A stretch of DNA of 64,000 nucleotides, taken from contig NZ_JARHTQ010000001.1 of assembly GCF_029223525.1 (NCBI RefSeq), positions 558,001 to 622,000 of the forward strand, written 5' to 3'. Position numbers and translations under genes: made by a program. The stretch's first letter is position 1; each line of letters begins with the position of its first letter. This DNA is from Streptantibioticus ferralitis. Its GTDB lineage: Bacteria; Actinomycetota; Actinomycetes; Streptomycetales; Streptomycetaceae. Positions 50,331 to 59,240 of the stretch are shown here, piece by piece. Below the pieces are notes generated by a model. The model saw only the letters and a list, made by a program, of their open reading frames with translations. It searched no databases and was not told where the DNA came from.

Positions 50331-51277
50331 CGTGCCGCCTCCTCAGCGGTCGCAGCGTCGGTGATCGCGATGAAGGCCTGCTCAAGGCCGAGCCCGGCGA
50401 CCTCCAGATTGCGGGGGTACAGGCCCAGGCCGTAGATGGCGTGCGTGGTCGCGTCCGCGTCGGTCGACTGGATGCGCACCGTGCGCCCGGAGACGCTGAG
50501 CGAGGTCAGGAACGGCAGACCGCGCAGCGCGGCCTCGTCGACCTGGCCGTCGATGTCGAAGACGATCCGGCGGGCACCGGCCTTCGCCTTGATCTCGGCG
50601 GCGGAGCCGTCGGCGAGTATCCGGCCGCGGTGCAAGACGATCACCCGGTCGGCGATCGCGTCCGCCTCCTCCAGGTAATGGGTGGCGAACAGGACCGTAC
50701 GGCCCTGCGCCGCCTGCTCGCGCATCGTGGCCCAGAAGCTCTGCCGCACGGTGACGTCCATCCCCGTGGTGGGCTCGTCCAGGATGATCAGATCGTTGGC
50801 TCCGGCGGTGGCGATCGCGAACCGCACTCGCTGCTCCTGGCCGCCGGACAGCTTGTTGACCATCCGGTCGGCGATCTCGGTGATCCCGGCGTTCTGCAGC
50901 ACCCGCTGCACCGGGTAGGCCTTCGGGTGCAGGTCACAGGCGAGCTTCACCAGTTCGCGGACCTTCACCTCCTCCATGAGGCCGCCGCTTTGCAGCATCG
51001 CACCGACCCTGCCCTGGGCGATCGCCCGCGCCGGAGTGGTGCCGAAGACCTCGACGGTCCCGGAGTCCGCGTTGCGCAGGCCGAGCAGCAGGTCGAGGGT
51101 GGTGGACTTGCCCGCGCCGTTCGGCCCGAGCAGCGCGACCGTCTCGCCTGCGTGCAGATCGAGGTTGACGTCGTTGACGGCCTTCACCTGGCCGAAGGTC
51201 TTGTTCACCTGCGAGAAGCGGACGGCCGGGGTGGCCGTGTCCCGCTTCTGCGTCGTCGGTGCGGCTGTTGCGCTCAT
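50327..51277 (-). CDS. ABC transporter ATP-binding protein (DrrA-like)
   Basis: A 316-aa ATPase: Walker A GPNGAGKST, Q-loop MLQSGGLMEEVK, signature LSGGQEQRVRFA, Walker B LIILDEPTTGMD, switch FATHYLEEAD, then a ~80-residue C-terminal accessory domain as in DrrA-type exporters. It energises the ABC-2 permease encoded next (ATGA overlap). First gene of the ATPase-permease-kinase-regulator operon; ATG. The palindrome at 51333-51354 lies 56-77 bp upstream. Confidence 0.93.
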   Translation of the reverse strand: MSATAAPTTQKRDTATPAVRFSQVNKTFGQVKAVNDVNLDLHAGETVALLGPNGAGKSTTLDLLLGLRNADSGTVEVFGTTPARAIAQGRVGAMLQSGGLMEEVKVRELVKLACDLHPKAYPVQRVLQNAGITEIADRMVNKLSGGQEQRVRFAIATAGANDLIILDEPTTGMDVTVRQSFWATMREQAAQGRTVLFATHYLEEADAIADRVIVLHRGRILADGSAAEIKAKAGARRIVFDIDGQVDEAALRGLPFLTSLSVSGRTVRIQSTDADATTHAIYGLGLYPRNLEVAGLGLEQAFIAITDAATAEEAAR

Positions 51278-51332
51278 GGTGACAAGCTTCGCGGCTTCCG
51301 CGATCCGCTGGCAGTGCCGCGCATCGTGTCCT

Positions 51333-51354
51333 GGGGATGACAGATGTCATACCC
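51333..51354. promoter_or_regulatory. Palindromic operator candidate for the ABC/two-component operon
   Basis: ATGACA-GA-TGTCAT (51337-51350) is a perfect 6+6 palindrome, extended by GGG...CCC with one mismatch to 22 bp. It lies upstream of the ATPase start at 51277 and after the preceding terminator. Inverted hexamers with a 2-nt centre suit a dimeric NarL/DesR regulator, so autoregulation by the operon's own regulator is a fair inference. Confidence 0.6.
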
Positions 51355-51382
51355 GCACCACGACAATGCTCCGACGGCCGCA

Positions 51383-51412
51383 CCCCCGCCGGGCCGGACG
51401 CCTCGGCGGGGG
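51383..51412 (-). terminator. Terminator after the large membrane-anchored protein gene
   Basis: CCCCCGCCG (51383-51391) pairs with CGGCGGGGG (51404-51412), loop of 12 nt, just beyond the stop at 51436 on the minus strand. Confidence 0.75.
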
Positions 51413-51435
51413 CGGTGAACACCGCTGGGCGGGCG

Positions 51436-53538
51436 CTAGTTCGCCACGTTCTGGATCACCGCGGTCTTGTCCGGCGCGGTCTTGCCGAGCGCGGGCAGCA
51501 TCGCCGACGCCACGTCCTGCGGGGTGACCGGCGTCTTGGTGCCGATGCCCCGCTCAAGGAGCACACCGTCGAAGGCGTTGCCGTAAAGCTCCTTCAGGAC
51601 CGCGAGGTCGATATGGAGCGTCAACTTCCCATTGCCCGGCGCGGGGATGATCGTGAGGATCTTGCTCAGCGACTTCTGCGGGCTGAACAGCACCGACTTC
51701 GTCCCGGCGGTCACCGTGATCTTCCCGGACATGGCCGGATCGCCGATGGCCTTGATCGCCTCGTTGATCGCGTCCTGGGTGACCCGCGGCTGATGTGTGG
51801 TGACGGCCAGCCCGACCGGGTCGTCCTTGCCGGTCTCGGCGCGCTGGGTGTAGGCGGCGGTGATCTTCTGTACGGAGGCGTCCGGGTCAACGGCCTGGTA
51901 CGGGGTGCCCGGTACGCCGACCGGCTTGCCGTCGACGAACTTCACCATGCCGTCGGAACCGCCGGTGCCGTTCCCCGAGCCGGACGACAGCGTCTGCAGT
52001 TGGCTGCGCAGCTTCTCCTGGTCGACGGTGACGGCGGGCGCCACCTGGTGCTTGCCGCCGAAGAGCGAACCGATCACCGAGATCGGGTTGTAGTCGCGGT
52101 GCGCGACATCGCGGACCGACGCCTGGGTGTCGATCGAGAGCCCGGCCAGTTGCGGTTTGAGTTCCTTGTCCTGGTTTCCGATGTGCACCTTGATCGGCGC
52201 GGTACCCCGGTCGCCCACGGCCGCGTCCAGCGCCTTGACCGCTTCGTCCTTGGTCTTGCCGCCGATGTCGACGCCCAGCACGGTCGTACCGTTCGGTACG
52301 TCGGCGTGGTCCATCAGCAGTCCGGCCGCGTAGGCGACGCCGACCACGGCCAGCACTCCGACCCCGGCGAGCACACGCTTGGAGCGGCCCTTCCGTGCGG
52401 GCCTGGCCTTGGACTTGGCCCCGGGCCCGGCGCCGTCGTCCGACGAACGGCCGGCCGGCTCCTTCGGCACCGAGGGCGGACCCGCCGCGGTCACCGCGGG
52501 GATCCCGCTGACCAGGGTGTCACCGGAGACGTGGTCGGCCAGGTCGTCCGACGGCCCGGCCGCACCGGTGCCGCCGCCCGTCCGGCCGAAGCCGCCGGGC
52601 GCCTCGGCGGAGCCCGACTGCGGCATATACATGCCGCCCGTCATCGGTCCGGTGGTGGGCCCACTGGGCACCTCGGGAATGTCGGGCGTCGCGCCGACAC
52701 CGCTCTGCGCCGACGGGAAGCCGGGGAACGGCACGCTGCCCGGCGGCGGTCCGGACTCGCCAGCCGCGGAACCCGGACTTCCGGGGGGCGGACCGCTCAG
52801 CCGCCCGCCGAACGGCTCCGACTGCGACCCCGCGCCAGGGAACGCCGGCTCGCCCGACGCCGGGGGACGCGGACCGGCTGGACTCCCGTTGAGATAGGGG
52901 ATGTTCGGCTGCCCGGCGCCTGGCGCACCCGTCCCCGCGCCGCCGGCGGCCGAAGTCGACGCACCGGTCGGCGTCGGCGGCTGCGGCCGGGCCGCGGACT
53001 GGCCGGAGGAGGCGGGCGGCTTGCGTGGCGCGAACCAGTCGCTGGTACCCGGCCCGCCCTTGTCCGTACCGCTCGCGCTGGCCGTCGCCGACTCCGCACC
53101 GCGGCCGGTGCCGGCGTCGTCCGCGCCCGGTGCGGTTCCGGAGGCACCCGGCGGCGTCGCGCTGGGCTTCGCGCGCAGCGCACCGGCCCGCTCCGAAACG
53201 GAAGCGGAACCGTCCTCGGCGCCCTCGCTGTCGGCCCCCTCGCCGACCGGGGTACGCATCACAACCGGAGGAATCGGGCGCGAACCCGGAATGTTGATCC
53301 GGATCCGGGTGGTCAGCGTGGTCTCGGTCTTCGGCTCTTCGGGCGTGGGCTCGGACGCCTCCTGGCCGCCCGTGCTCCCGGGGGCTCCCGGGATGCCCGC
53401 GGGTCCGCCGACGCGCGGCTCCTCCTGCGGATGCAGCGACGGATACTGGCGGGTTCCGTACGGCGGTGTCCCGGACGGGTACGCGGCGCCGCCGCGACCC
53501 TGGGGTCCTGAGGACGAACTGTCAGTTTCACGGCTCAA
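51436..53538 (-). CDS. Large membrane-anchored protein with VanW-type peptidoglycan-binding-like domain
   Basis: A 700-aa protein. About 400 residues of Pro/Gly/Ser-rich, low-complexity cytoplasmic sequence come first, then a basic patch (ARPARKGRSKR), one membrane helix (VLAGVGVLAVVGVAYAAGLL) and an external domain starting GTTVLGVDIGGKTKDEAVKAL, the repeat seen in peptidoglycan-binding-like domains of VanW proteins. Strand pairs such as GKITVTAGTKSVLFSP repeat later. A role at the cell wall is likely, with the long cytoplasmic part unexplained. TTG at 53536-53538 with GGGAG upstream; no better start exists. Confidence 0.82.
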   Translation of the reverse strand: MSRETDSSSSGPQGRGGAAYPSGTPPYGTRQYPSLHPQEEPRVGGPAGIPGAPGSTGGQEASEPTPEEPKTETTLTTRIRINIPGSRPIPPVVMRTPVGEGADSEGAEDGSASVSERAGALRAKPSATPPGASGTAPGADDAGTGRGAESATASASGTDKGGPGTSDWFAPRKPPASSGQSAARPQPPTPTGASTSAAGGAGTGAPGAGQPNIPYLNGSPAGPRPPASGEPAFPGAGSQSEPFGGRLSGPPPGSPGSAAGESGPPPGSVPFPGFPSAQSGVGATPDIPEVPSGPTTGPMTGGMYMPQSGSAEAPGGFGRTGGGTGAAGPSDDLADHVSGDTLVSGIPAVTAAGPPSVPKEPAGRSSDDGAGPGAKSKARPARKGRSKRVLAGVGVLAVVGVAYAAGLLMDHADVPNGTTVLGVDIGGKTKDEAVKALDAAVGDRGTAPIKVHIGNQDKELKPQLAGLSIDTQASVRDVAHRDYNPISVIGSLFGGKHQVAPAVTVDQEKLRSQLQTLSSGSGNGTGGSDGMVKFVDGKPVGVPGTPYQAVDPDASVQKITAAYTQRAETGKDDPVGLAVTTHQPRVTQDAINEAIKAIGDPAMSGKITVTAGTKSVLFSPQKSLSKILTIIPAPGNGKLTLHIDLAVLKELYGNAFDGVLLERGIGTKTPVTPQDVASAMLPALGKTAPDKTAVIQNVAN

Positions 53539-53676
53539 AGCAGGTTCTCCCGGTTAGCTTCGCCACCCGTCACGGCCATCCGCAGGCGGCTCGCCGGCGC
53601 GCACCACCATACTGGGCAGCGTCAGGCGCGGCCCGGCGACTGCCGATCCGACCACTGTCGACACGTCACACAGGGG

Positions 53677-54051
53677 TCATCGGGTACCAAGTCGGGCGCC
53701 CGGGACGCCTGGAGGGGTATGACGCGGTAGGGTGGCGCAGATCACGCCTGTCGCCATCCCGCCCAACAGGTAGATGTACGGGCCGAGGCCCGCAGCGAAC
53801 AGGAAGTCGCCTTCCGGGCGGGTGATGCTCAAGTACATGACCGTGATGAACCACAGCACGGTCGGTACCGCCGCACCCAGCCGGTTGCGGGTGAGTTGGG
53901 CACCACCGTAGAAGAGTCCCGCGCTGCCCGCCAGCGCGAGGATCAAACCCCCTGGGAACCAACCGTCCTGGACCAGCGCCCCGGCGGTGGCGACCAGTAC
54001 CCCGAGGGCCCCCAGGACCACGTACGACACAAAGCGCACGGCCGCGTTCAC
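53677..54051 (-). CDS. DUF6113 small membrane protein
   Basis: A 124-aa protein of the DUF6113 family with four membrane segments ([69 protein letters not shown]). The function is unknown. GTG start overlaps the mshB stop (GTGA, 54048-54051), and M. tuberculosis has a similar membrane gene beside mshB (Rv1171), so a link to mycothiol or sharing of expression is suggested. Confidence 0.88.
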   Translation of the reverse strand: MNAAVRFVSYVVLGALGVLVATAGALVQDGWFPGGLILALAGSAGLFYGGAQLTRNRLGAAVPTVLWFITVMYLSITRPEGDFLFAAGLGPYIYLLGGMATGVICATLPRHTPPGVPGARLGTR

Positions 54052-54950
54052 ACCTCCGTTCCGGCGAAGAGGTCGTCAGCGCGCCCCGCGGGCTGCTGGC
54101 CTCGCACCATACGGTAGTACTCCATGGCGAACACCGGCTGACCAAGGTCGTTGGAAAGCGCGAAGAACGGACCGTCCACAGCGATCTGGGTCACGTGCGC
54201 CCGCATCGCCGCCGCCTTCCGCTGCGCGTACCGGGTGCCGTCGACGGCCACGGTCGCCTCGGCGTCGTCCACCACTCCCGGTACGTCATCGGCCGAGGCG
54301 ATGCCCTCGAACGGGATGTTCCCGCCCGCCGCCCGCAGCCGGGCGAAGCCCTCCTCGACGACGGAGCGCGGTACGCAGTTCCAGTAGACCCTGGCGATCG
54401 CGTGCGGCTCGCCGAGGTCCGGCCGGAAACCGGGTTCCGCCGCCAGATCCGCGGCGAGCATGGCGACCCGGTGGGCCTGGATGTGATCGGGATGCCCGTA
54501 TCCGCCATTCGGGTCATAGGCCACCATCACCTGCGGCCGTACCTCGCGGATCACGGCGACCAGATGCCCGGCCGCCTCCTCCACGTCCGCCTGCCAGAAG
54601 CAGCCGGGACGCTCGTTCTGTGCGGCGCCCATCATCCCGGAGTCGCGGTAGAGGCCGGGGCCGCCGAGGAAGCGGTGGTCGGTGACCCCGAGCTCACGCA
54701 TGGCGGCGGCCAGCTCGCCGATCCGGTGCTCACCGAGAGTGTTGTCCCGGTCGGCCGCGAGATGCGCGAGCTCGGGCGGGATGACCTCGCCCTCCTCGCC
54801 CAGGGTGCACGTCACCAACGTGACCTGGGCACCCTCTGCGGCGTACTTGGCCATGGTGGCGCCGTTGTTGATCGACTCGTCGTCCGGGTGAGCATGCACG
54901 AGGAGCAGTCGTCGCGCGGGCAGCCCATCCGGGCCAGCGGGTTCGGTCAT
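54048..54950 (-). CDS. mshB: MshB, GlcNAc-Ins deacetylase of mycothiol synthesis
   Basis: A 300-aa zinc deacetylase of the LmbE/PIG-L family that removes acetyl from GlcNAc-inositol, the second chemical step to mycothiol, the actinobacterial thiol. Zinc and catalytic residues: [14 protein letters not shown] near residue 18 and [13 protein letters not shown]; the [18 protein letters not shown] block is the MshB hallmark. ATG at 54950; the frame extends 15 codons upstream without family sequence. DUF6113 is co-translated behind it. Confidence 0.95.
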   Translation of the reverse strand: MTEPAGPDGLPARRLLLVHAHPDDESINNGATMAKYAAEGAQVTLVTCTLGEEGEVIPPELAHLAADRDNTLGEHRIGELAAAMRELGVTDHRFLGGPGLYRDSGMMGAAQNERPGCFWQADVEEAAGHLVAVIREVRPQVMVAYDPNGGYGHPDHIQAHRVAMLAADLAAEPGFRPDLGEPHAIARVYWNCVPRSVVEEGFARLRAAGGNIPFEGIASADDVPGVVDDAEATVAVDGTRYAQRKAAAMRAHVTQIAVDGPFFALSNDLGQPVFAMEYYRMVRGQQPAGRADDLFAGTEV

Positions 54951-54975
54951 ACCTGCAGGGTATGGCCTGAGCCGA

Positions 54976-55170
54976 TCAGAACTTGAAGTTGCCAATCATG
55001 CTCGCCACGTTCGTGGTCAACTGCCGGATGGTCGGGGCCACCGAGGAGCTGGCGAGGAAGAACCCGAGCAGTACGCAGACGAGCGCGTGCAGGCCCTTCA
55101 GACCGGACTTGTTGACCAGCAGGACCACGATGATCAGCAGCAGCAGCACCGCCGAAATCGAGAGTGCCAC
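54976..55170 (-). CDS. 64-aa two-TM membrane protein
   Basis: A small protein with two hydrophobic helices, [20 protein letters not shown] and [17 protein letters not shown], and a polar C-terminal helix ([19 protein letters not shown]). The start is GTG at 55168-55170 with GGAGGTG upstream. Conserved-looking among Streptomyces, where similar short proteins occur, but I know no function. Twenty-five nt upstream of mshB on the same strand, so possibly part of that unit. Confidence 0.78.
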   Translation of the reverse strand: MALSISAVLLLLIIVVLLVNKSGLKGLHALVCVLLGFFLASSSVAPTIRQLTTNVASMIGNFKF

Positions 55171-55558
55171 AGCGGCTCACCTCCAGGTACGCACCGACGG
55201 GACCTTGCCAACCGGGTATTACAACCTACGGCGACTGATCATAACTTTCCGTGAGTCCGCATACCTCGGTGCACAGAAGCACGTGGGGGCGCACGCTTGT
55301 GCGCACCTTCGGTGCGAGCGTCGTTCTCCTGGCTCGGCGACCCCGGTCTGCCTGGGTTGATGGCGTTTCGCCCGCAACCCCGGTGCTGCGCAGGCGGATT
55401 GGTGCCGTCACGGCGAGGGTTCCATCACCGTTGCGATGTGTTCGGGCTGGTGTTCAGGGAAGTGCCTCACCCTCCAACCGGCCACCACCTGCCACAGGCT
55501 GACGGTGACGGATGACCGGGAGGACAAAACCCCCAAACGCACCGGCTAGCGTCAGCGC
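55171..55558. other. 388-nt divergent region, no gene supported
   Basis: Between the small membrane gene and the S9 peptidase. Several short frames exist, none with a ribosome site and family sequence. It contains an AT-rich patch (ATTACAACCTACGG, ACTGATCATAACTTTCC, 55216-55250) fit for the minus-strand promoter, a GCGCAC-GCTT-GTGCGC hairpin at 55289-55304, and TAGCGT at 55547-55552, which is a -10-like hexamer six bases before the peptidase ATG (possible leaderless transcript). Confidence 0.4.
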
Positions 55559-57667
55559 ATGAGCTTCCCCAAACAACACGCCAGAACCCAGCGCTTCACG
55601 CTGGGCGCCCCCCGCACCTTCTCCCCTTCACCTGACGGCGAGCGCGTCGCCTTCCTGCGTTCACCGTCCGGCACCGAGCGGACCAATCTGCTGTGGGTAC
55701 TCGACACCGCCAGCGGCGAGTCGCGGATCGCCGCGGATCCGCGGGCCCTGCTCGCCGGGGCAGAAGAGGAGTTGAGCCCCGAGGAGCGCGCGCGGCGCGA
55801 GCGCAGTCGGGAGGGGTCGGCCGGAATCGTCGGCTACGCGGTGGACCGGGCCGTCGAGTTGGCCGCGTTCGCCCTCTCCGGGCGGCTGTTCGTCGCCGAG
55901 TTGCGCGCCGGCACCACCCGCGAACTCCTCGTCCCGGGACCGGTGGTCGACCCCCGCCCCTCCCCCGACGGCCGCCTTCTCGCCTACGTCGCACACAACG
56001 CCCTGCGGATCGTCGGCGCGGACGGCACCCACGACCGTGCGGTCGCGGAGCCGTCGGGCGCGGATCACAGCTGGGGGCTCGCGGAGTTCATCGCCGCCGA
56101 GGAGATGGGACGTACCCGCGGCTTCTGGTGGTCGCCCGACGGCGACCGGCTGCTGGTCGCGCACGTCGACACCTCGCCGGTGCTGCGGTGGTGGATCGCT
56201 GACCCGGCGCAGCCGTCCCGCCCCCCGGCCGAGGTCGGCTATCCGGCCGCCGGTACCCCGAACGCCGCGGTCACGCTGGCGTTGATCGGGCTCGACGGTT
56301 CCCGTACCGAGGTGACCTGGGACCGTGAGCGCTACCCGTACCTGGCCCATGTGCACTGGTCCGCGGCCGGTCCACCACTGCTGCTGGCGCAGTCCCGCGA
56401 CCAGCGCACACAGGTGTATCTGACGGTGGACCCGGCGACGGGTGAGACCACGACCGTGCTGAGCGAGACGGATCCGGTATGGCTGGAGCTCTTCACCGGT
56501 GCTCCGGCGTGGAGTTCGGAGGGCGCGCTGGTCCGGATCGCCGACCAGGCGGACGCCCGGGTGCTCATGGTGGCGGACCGGGCGCTGAGCGATGCGCGGT
56601 TGCACGTACGGGCCGTACTGGACGTGAGTGAGGACGACATCCTGGTGTCGGCTTCCGCCGGAGCGGGGGCGGCCGACCCGGAGATCGGCCAGGTGCATGT
56701 CTACCGGATCGGCGACGACGGGCCGCGGCGGCTGTCGCGGCCACCGGGTGTGCATTCGGCGGTGCGGGGCGGCCCGTTGACCGTTGTGTCCTCGGCGGCC
56801 ATGGAGCGTCCCGGCGCGCTGGTGCGGGTGCTGCGGGACGGCGAGGAGATCGCCCGGATCGCGTCGTACGCGGAGCAGCCGGTTCTGACGGCGCGGCCGA
56901 CGCTGGTCGAGGCGGGCGACCGCCGCATCCCGGCCGCCGTGGTGCTGCCGACCGGGTACCGCGCGTCGGACGGCCCGCTTCCGGTGCTGATGGATCCGTA
57001 CGGCGGTCCGCACGGTCAGCGGGTGGTCGCCGCTCACAACCCGCATCTGACCTCGCAGTGGTTCGCCGACCAGGGCTTCGCGGTGATCGTCGCGGACGGC
57101 CGTGGCACGCCGGGCCGCTCACCGGAGTGGGAGAAGTCGATCGCCGGTGACTTCGCGGGGGCGACGCTGGACGACCAGATCGACGCACTGCGGGCGCTGG
57201 CCGCCACCCACCCGCTGGACCTGGGCCGGGTCGGCATCCGCGGCTGGTCGTACGGCGGCTATCTGGCGGCGCTCGCGGTGCTGCGCCGTCCCGATGTGTT
57301 CCACGCGGGCGTCGCGGGTGCGCCGGTCACCGACTGGCGGCTGTACGACACCCACTACACCGAACGCTACCTGGGGCACCCGGCCGAGTCTCCGCAGGTT
57401 TACGACGCCAACTCGCTTGTTACGGAAGGCGGTTTGTCGGCACCAGCGGAACCGGTGAGGCCATTGATGATCATTCACGGTCTGGCCGATGACAACGTAG
57501 TCGCCGCACATACCCTGCGGTTTTCCTCGGCGCTGCTGGCCGCGGGCCGCCCACATGAAGTGCTGCCCTTGTCCGGCGTGACGCACATGACCCCGCAGGA
57601 GCAGGTGGCGGAGAACTTGCTGCTGCTCCAGGTGGACTTCCTCAGGAAGTCTTTGGGCATGGCGTAA
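55559..57667 (+). CDS. S9 family prolyl oligopeptidase-like serine peptidase
   Basis: A 702-aa cytosolic peptidase. The N-terminal ~440 residues form a DPP-IV-type beta-propeller (for example SFPKQHARTQRF, GRTRGFWWSPDGDRLL); the C-terminal part is the alpha/beta hydrolase with nucleophile GWSYGGYLA, Asp in IHGLADDNVV and His in SGVTHMTP. It splits short peptides, often after Pro or Ala. ATG at 55559 without a ribosome site, six bases after TAGCGT. No signal peptide. It lies upstream of the bldK oligopeptide importer, so a link to imported peptides is plausible. Confidence 0.92.
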   Translation: MSFPKQHARTQRFTLGAPRTFSPSPDGERVAFLRSPSGTERTNLLWVLDTASGESRIAADPRALLAGAEEELSPEERARRERSREGSAGIVGYAVDRAVELAAFALSGRLFVAELRAGTTRELLVPGPVVDPRPSPDGRLLAYVAHNALRIVGADGTHDRAVAEPSGADHSWGLAEFIAAEEMGRTRGFWWSPDGDRLLVAHVDTSPVLRWWIADPAQPSRPPAEVGYPAAGTPNAAVTLALIGLDGSRTEVTWDRERYPYLAHVHWSAAGPPLLLAQSRDQRTQVYLTVDPATGETTTVLSETDPVWLELFTGAPAWSSEGALVRIADQADARVLMVADRALSDARLHVRAVLDVSEDDILVSASAGAGAADPEIGQVHVYRIGDDGPRRLSRPPGVHSAVRGGPLTVVSSAAMERPGALVRVLRDGEEIARIASYAEQPVLTARPTLVEAGDRRIPAAVVLPTGYRASDGPLPVLMDPYGGPHGQRVVAAHNPHLTSQWFADQGFAVIVADGRGTPGRSPEWEKSIAGDFAGATLDDQIDALRALAATHPLDLGRVGIRGWSYGGYLAALAVLRRPDVFHAGVAGAPVTDWRLYDTHYTERYLGHPAESPQVYDANSLVTEGGLSAPAEPVRPLMIIHGLADDNVVAAHTLRFSSALLAAGRPHEVLPLSGVTHMTPQEQVAENLLLLQVDFLRKSLGMA

Positions 57668-58138
57668 CAACCGGCGAGGAATGGTTCAGGAGCCCTCCCG
57701 GGAATTCCGAACATTAGGACACCACTGGTGGTGGTGTCACTACCCGTAACGAAATTCTTCGGCGGCCTCGCGATGACCGCGGACCGACCAGGACACGGAC
57801 GATCGACCGGGGCATAAGTGATCACCCCGGTCGATCTACGACACCCGCACGGCCGTACGTTGTTCAACGTGGAGCGTCCGTATATCGGTGATGCGACAGT
57901 CAAGTTGCCGGAATGTTAAGTCAGTTGGTGCCCGTTTAGGCGTGTTCGCGCCAATGAATTGATCATTGTCAAGCACGCGTGCGCAGCAATCCGCAAAATC
58001 TTCGCTCAAGAAGCTGAAGAACGTCACTTTCCCAGGGTTCTCCCTCTTGACTCCGCGATGAATCCATTGCGAAAGTCCGCACAACCCGCGGCATTCACTC
58101 AAAGCCGCGTCGACCCACTGCGCGGGGATGGAAGCCCA
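57668..58138 (+). promoter_or_regulatory. 471-nt region before bldKA: terminators and operon promoter/leader
   Basis: First, the hairpins at 57718-57738 and 57801-57836 close the peptidase gene. The remaining ~300 nt are AT-rich for this genome (GGAATGTTAAGTCAGTTGG, AATGAATTGATCATTGTCAA) and include a TTGA-TCATTG-TCAA inverted repeat at about 57957-57970 and CTCTTGACTCC near 58046. It must contain the bldK promoter, but no single site is decisive. No ORF is supported. Confidence 0.5.
57801..57836 (+). terminator. Terminator after the S9 peptidase gene
   Basis: A perfect 12-bp stem GATCGACCGGGG (57801-57812) pairs with CCCCGGTCGATC (57825-57836), with a 12-nt loop. A smaller 8-bp hairpin (GACACCAC/GTGGTGTC, 57718-57738) precedes it. 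Confidence 0.8.
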
Positions 58139-59164
58139 ATGACCAGTCCTACTCAGGCAGCGACGGAGCCGGAGCCCGTTCCTGAGGACGCCACAGCGAG
58201 CAGTTCCGGTTCCAAGATCGCCCCGGAACTCATAGGGCGCTCCCCCAGGCAACTGGCCTGGCTCCGTTTCAAACGGGACCGGACCGGCATCATCTGCGCC
58301 GTCATCGTCGGTGTCTTCATTCTGATCGCGATCTTCGCGCCGGTGATCACCATGGTCACCGGCAAGGACCCCTACAAGCTCTACGGGCAGGACGACAACC
58401 TGCTCAACTCCTACGGGTACCCGCTCAAGCCCAACGGCGGCATCGACGGCACCCACTGGTTCGGCATCGAGCCCGGCCTGGGCCGGGACATCTTCGCACT
58501 GCTGGTGTACGGCATCCGCACCTCGTTGGGTATCGCGCTGTGCGTGACGATCCTGTCCGTCGTGGTGGGCGTGGCCTTCGGCCTGATCCAGGGGTACACC
58601 AGCGGCCGGACCGACTACTTCCTGGGTCGGTTCTCCGACCTGATGATGTCCTTCCCCCAGCAGTTGTTCTTCATCGCCTTCACCCCGGTCATCGCGGCGC
58701 TGTTCGTCAAACCCGGCAGCCAGGAGTCGACGACCATCCGCTTCATGGCCCTGGTACTGGTCCAGTTCGTACTGGGTTGGATGAGCCTGGGGCGTCTGGT
58801 GCGGGCTCAGGTGCTGAGCCTGCGCGAGCGCGAGTACATCGAGGCGGCCAAGCTCAGCGGCGCGTCGTCATGGCGCATCATCCGCAAGGAGCTGCTGCCC
58901 AACGTCTGGAGCACCATCCTGGTCCAGTCGACCCTGCTGCTCCCGATCAACGTCACCGCGGAGGCGGGGCTTTCGTACCTCGGCGTCGGCATGCAGAACC
59001 CGACGCCGGACTGGGGCCTGATGTTCCAGAGCGCGGCGCAGTACTACCAGTCCGACATCACCTACATGTTCTTCCCGGGCATCGCGATGGCCGTGTTCGT
59101 CATCGCCTTCAACCTGCTCGGGGACTCGGTCCGGGACGCTCTCGATCCCAAGACCATCCGTTGA
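58139..59164 (+). CDS. bldKA: BldKA-like oligopeptide ABC permease (DppC type)
   Basis: A 341-aa permease. N-terminal membrane segment (GIICAVIVGVFILIAIFAPVI), the DppC loop HWFGIEPGLGRDIFALLVYGIR, and the EAA loop REREYIEAAKLSGASSWRIIRKELLPN with five later segments. With BldKC it forms the channel. Gene order permease, lipoprotein, permease, ATPase, ATPase matches the S. coelicolor bldK locus. ATG at 58139 with GGAAG; the longer frame upstream lies in the leader. In S. coelicolor the system imports an extracellular oligopeptide signal needed for aerial mycelium. Confidence 0.88.
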   Translation: MTSPTQAATEPEPVPEDATASSSGSKIAPELIGRSPRQLAWLRFKRDRTGIICAVIVGVFILIAIFAPVITMVTGKDPYKLYGQDDNLLNSYGYPLKPNGGIDGTHWFGIEPGLGRDIFALLVYGIRTSLGIALCVTILSVVVGVAFGLIQGYTSGRTDYFLGRFSDLMMSFPQQLFFIAFTPVIAALFVKPGSQESTTIRFMALVLVQFVLGWMSLGRLVRAQVLSLREREYIEAAKLSGASSWRIIRKELLPNVWSTILVQSTLLLPINVTAEAGLSYLGVGMQNPTPDWGLMFQSAAQYYQSDITYMFFPGIAMAVFVIAFNLLGDSVRDALDPKTIR

Positions 59165-59240
59165 GTGTCCAAGGTCGCCGCAGCCGGGTCCCGGCAGGCC
59201 GACTTCCAGGCAGTCGCAGATCAGTGACAGGCAGGAATCC

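Noticed and set aside
57814-57830. BldD-box-like AGTGATCACC before bldK
   Set aside because: It lies in the loop and arm of a perfect terminator hairpin, is short enough to occur by chance and does not fit the fuller BldD consensus.
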